DNA of 64,000 bases from Acanthacorydalis orientalis (taxonomy: Eukaryota > Arthropoda > Insecta > Megaloptera > Corydalidae). The stretch's first letter is position 1; each line of letters opens with the position of its first letter. The stretch spans positions 32,772,956 to 32,836,955 of the forward strand of contig CM068318.1 in the NCBI GenBank assembly GCA_034766995.1. Direction: 5' to 3'. This document shows, in pieces, positions 62,671-64,000 of the stretch. Made by a program: the position numbers and the translations under genes. The notes under the pieces are model-generated. The model was not told the origin of the DNA and searched no databases. It saw nothing but the letters and a program-made list of their open reading frames with translations.

Positions 62671-63937
62671 GAAATTGCATTGAAACCTGCTGTTTTAATA
62701 GTTTTGAACATTTATTTCAGTAACAAAATGTATAAATACATTAATCTAAGCATTTGCCCTCGTAATTTATGACTTTTTTTCTTTTTTCTGGGAAAAGTTG
62801 AATTCCGCGACGAAAGAATGATCTGTCTTTTGAGCCAATCCATTCAGCAACACAATTTTCGATTTCTTCGTAGTTATGGTAATGTGTATCTTTCAAAGTG
62901 TGCTGCAATGATCGGAACAGATGGTAATCACTTTGGCTAATTCTGGAGAATACTCTAGGTGCGAGAGAACCTCCTATTTGAACTCTATCAGTGTTTGTTC
63001 CACGGCTACATCAACGTGGGGCCGAGCGTTGTCATGGAGAAGAATCACTTTTTGGCGATTTAATTTAATTGGTGGTGGTTTTCGCATCAAATAATCAATC
63101 AAACCCTCCAATTGTTGTCGATAACGTACGATGGTGATTGTTTTCTTCATTTTCAACAGCTCATAATATACGACACCTTCCATATCCCAACAAATAGAGA
63201 GCTTTGCTTTGTGAGTGTAGATGTTTCGCTTTTGTATTAATGTAGATGGTTGGGTAGGATCAACCTATGATTTCTTGCGTTTCGGATTGTTGAAATATAG
63301 ATCCATTTTTCATCACCTGTCACGATACGCCATAATAAATTCTTTTTTTTATGCCTTGCAAGCAAAGAAATTGAGATGTTTAAACGATTGGCAATGGTAT
63401 TTTCGATCAATTCACGTGGCAGCCATCTTCTTTCTTTCCGGATCTTTCCCATGGGTTGTAACGTCGTGAAATGTTTAATTTATTGACTTTGAGCTGTTAA
63501 GCCAACTCTTTGAGTGTTGAAGTAGAGTTTTCTTCCAATAGAGATTGCAATATGCAGCTTTGAACTTTTTCGATTGACCTAGCCGTTGTTTGTCGTGAAC
63601 GTCACAATCACCACTTTTGAATCGTCGAAATCAATCTCTAAAAACTGTTTCTGATAGAGCAGATTCACTAAAATTTTTCGCAAACAATCGATGAGCTTCA
63701 GCTACACTTTTTTTCAAATCAGTGTTGAAGTACTCATCGTAAAAACAACTAATCACTGTTCATTTTGATTCGGTTATAGAAACACACTTGTATAAATGAA
63801 GGATGGTGTCTGATGACTAAATTTTATTGGGGAATGTTTACAATTCAAATTGACATAAGAGACATCAGTCTACTGCCTACAGCATATGTACCTACAACCA
63901 CCTACATGTGAACAGTAGATTTAAATGCAACCTCCTA
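62668..63937 (-). mobile_element. Mariner element, full length, best preserved in window, sitting in a TA tract
   Basis: Left end TAGGAAATTGCATTGAAACC; right end, read inward, TAGGAGGTTGCATTTAAATC; 1270 bases. Minus-strand transposase nearly complete across frameshifts: helix-turn-helix FRRFKSGDCDVHDK (about 63620-63580); MGKIRKERRWLPRELIENTI, then RIVTGDEKWIYIS (first catalytic Asp; 63452-63300); MEGVVYYELLKMKK, then QKVILLHDNARPHVDVAVEQ (second Asp; about 63183-62990); SQSDYHLFRSLQHTLKDTHY (third Asp; about 62940-62880); KDRSFFRRGIQLF, then the C-terminus near 62745. All three DD34D acidic residues are present, but stops and frame changes break the gene. Confidence 0.95.
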
Positions 63938-63938
63938 T

Positions 63939-63979
<41 letters not shown>

Positions 63980-64000
63980 ATATATATGTTATATATATAT
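63938..64000. repeat. (TA)n-(GT)n tract right of mariner
   Basis: TA run, GTGTGTGTGTGTGTGT, then TA again to the window end. Confidence 0.95.

Larger units (their letters stand above)
58419..64000 (+). other. LGR1-like intron, partial (continues past window)
   Basis: It begins GTAAGTGAATT after the third exon. It contains a Helentron endonuclease remnant, two mariner elements (60033-61320 and 62668-63937), a mariner C-terminal scrap and TA tracts. No acceptor with a following LRR exon was seen before the window ends. Confidence 0.7.

Overview
The window is eukaryotic and very AT-rich. It is crowded with (TA)n microsatellites, and nearly all of it is intron. The only host coding sequence I can support is three small plus-strand exons at 1782-1856, 13864-13929 and 58350-58418. 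All begin with one base of a split codon and end with two (phase 2), are bounded by AG and GTAAGT-type splice sites, and join in frame. Together they encode consecutive leucine-rich repeats that line up with the ectodomain of glycoprotein-hormone-type receptors (FSHR/TSHR/LHCGR and invertebrate LGR1). This is therefore probably an internal part of an arthropod LGR1 gene. The two complete introns are about 12.0 kb and 44.4 kb. The host is probably an insect, judging from the receptor type, the abundance of mariner and piggyBac elements, and a nuclear copy of mitochondrial cox1. I cannot fix the order.

The introns are a graveyard of DNA transposons. Mariner elements appear in several families. 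One is cecropia-type with TIR TTAGGTTGGTGCAAAAATAA (18048-19694, 34107-35077, 53410-54642). A related family has TIR TTAGGTTGGTAGAAAAATAA and consists mostly of 540-576 bp deletion derivatives (22580-23146, 31837-32376, 51031-51606, plus end fragments). Other elements have different ends: 7593-8865, 60033-61320, 32810-33724 and 62668-63937. Several transposase scraps lack ends. PiggyBac-like elements sit at TTAA sites: 11025-11863, 14463-15423, 15428-17098, 25129-25831, about 37630-38531, 45622-47288, 47606-48481, 56822-57778, and a probable outer element ending at 58012. Two PIF/Harbinger-type elements (48706-49688 with a MADF ORF, and 54853-55646), a foldback MITE (55748-55933), a Helentron-type endonuclease remnant (59159-59830) and an old cox1 NUMT (12066-12516) complete the set.

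Layout: 1-1.8 kb holds a GC-richer island, a long TA tract and the first exon. 1.9-13.8 kb is intron with a mariner, a piggyBac derivative and the NUMT. 13.9 kb is the second exon. 14.4-17.1 kb holds two piggyBac elements abutting at one TTAA. 17.1-58.3 kb is the long intron with most of the transposons and microsatellites. 58.4 kb is the third exon. The rest is the next intron, with Helentron and mariner remnants. Every transposase reading frame I checked is broken or truncated; the 85-codon MADF ORF is the longest uninterrupted element-derived frame of note. I found no RNA genes, no CRISPR and no convincing new multi-gene system. The interest lies in the transposon architecture and in the receptor gene with a giant intron.
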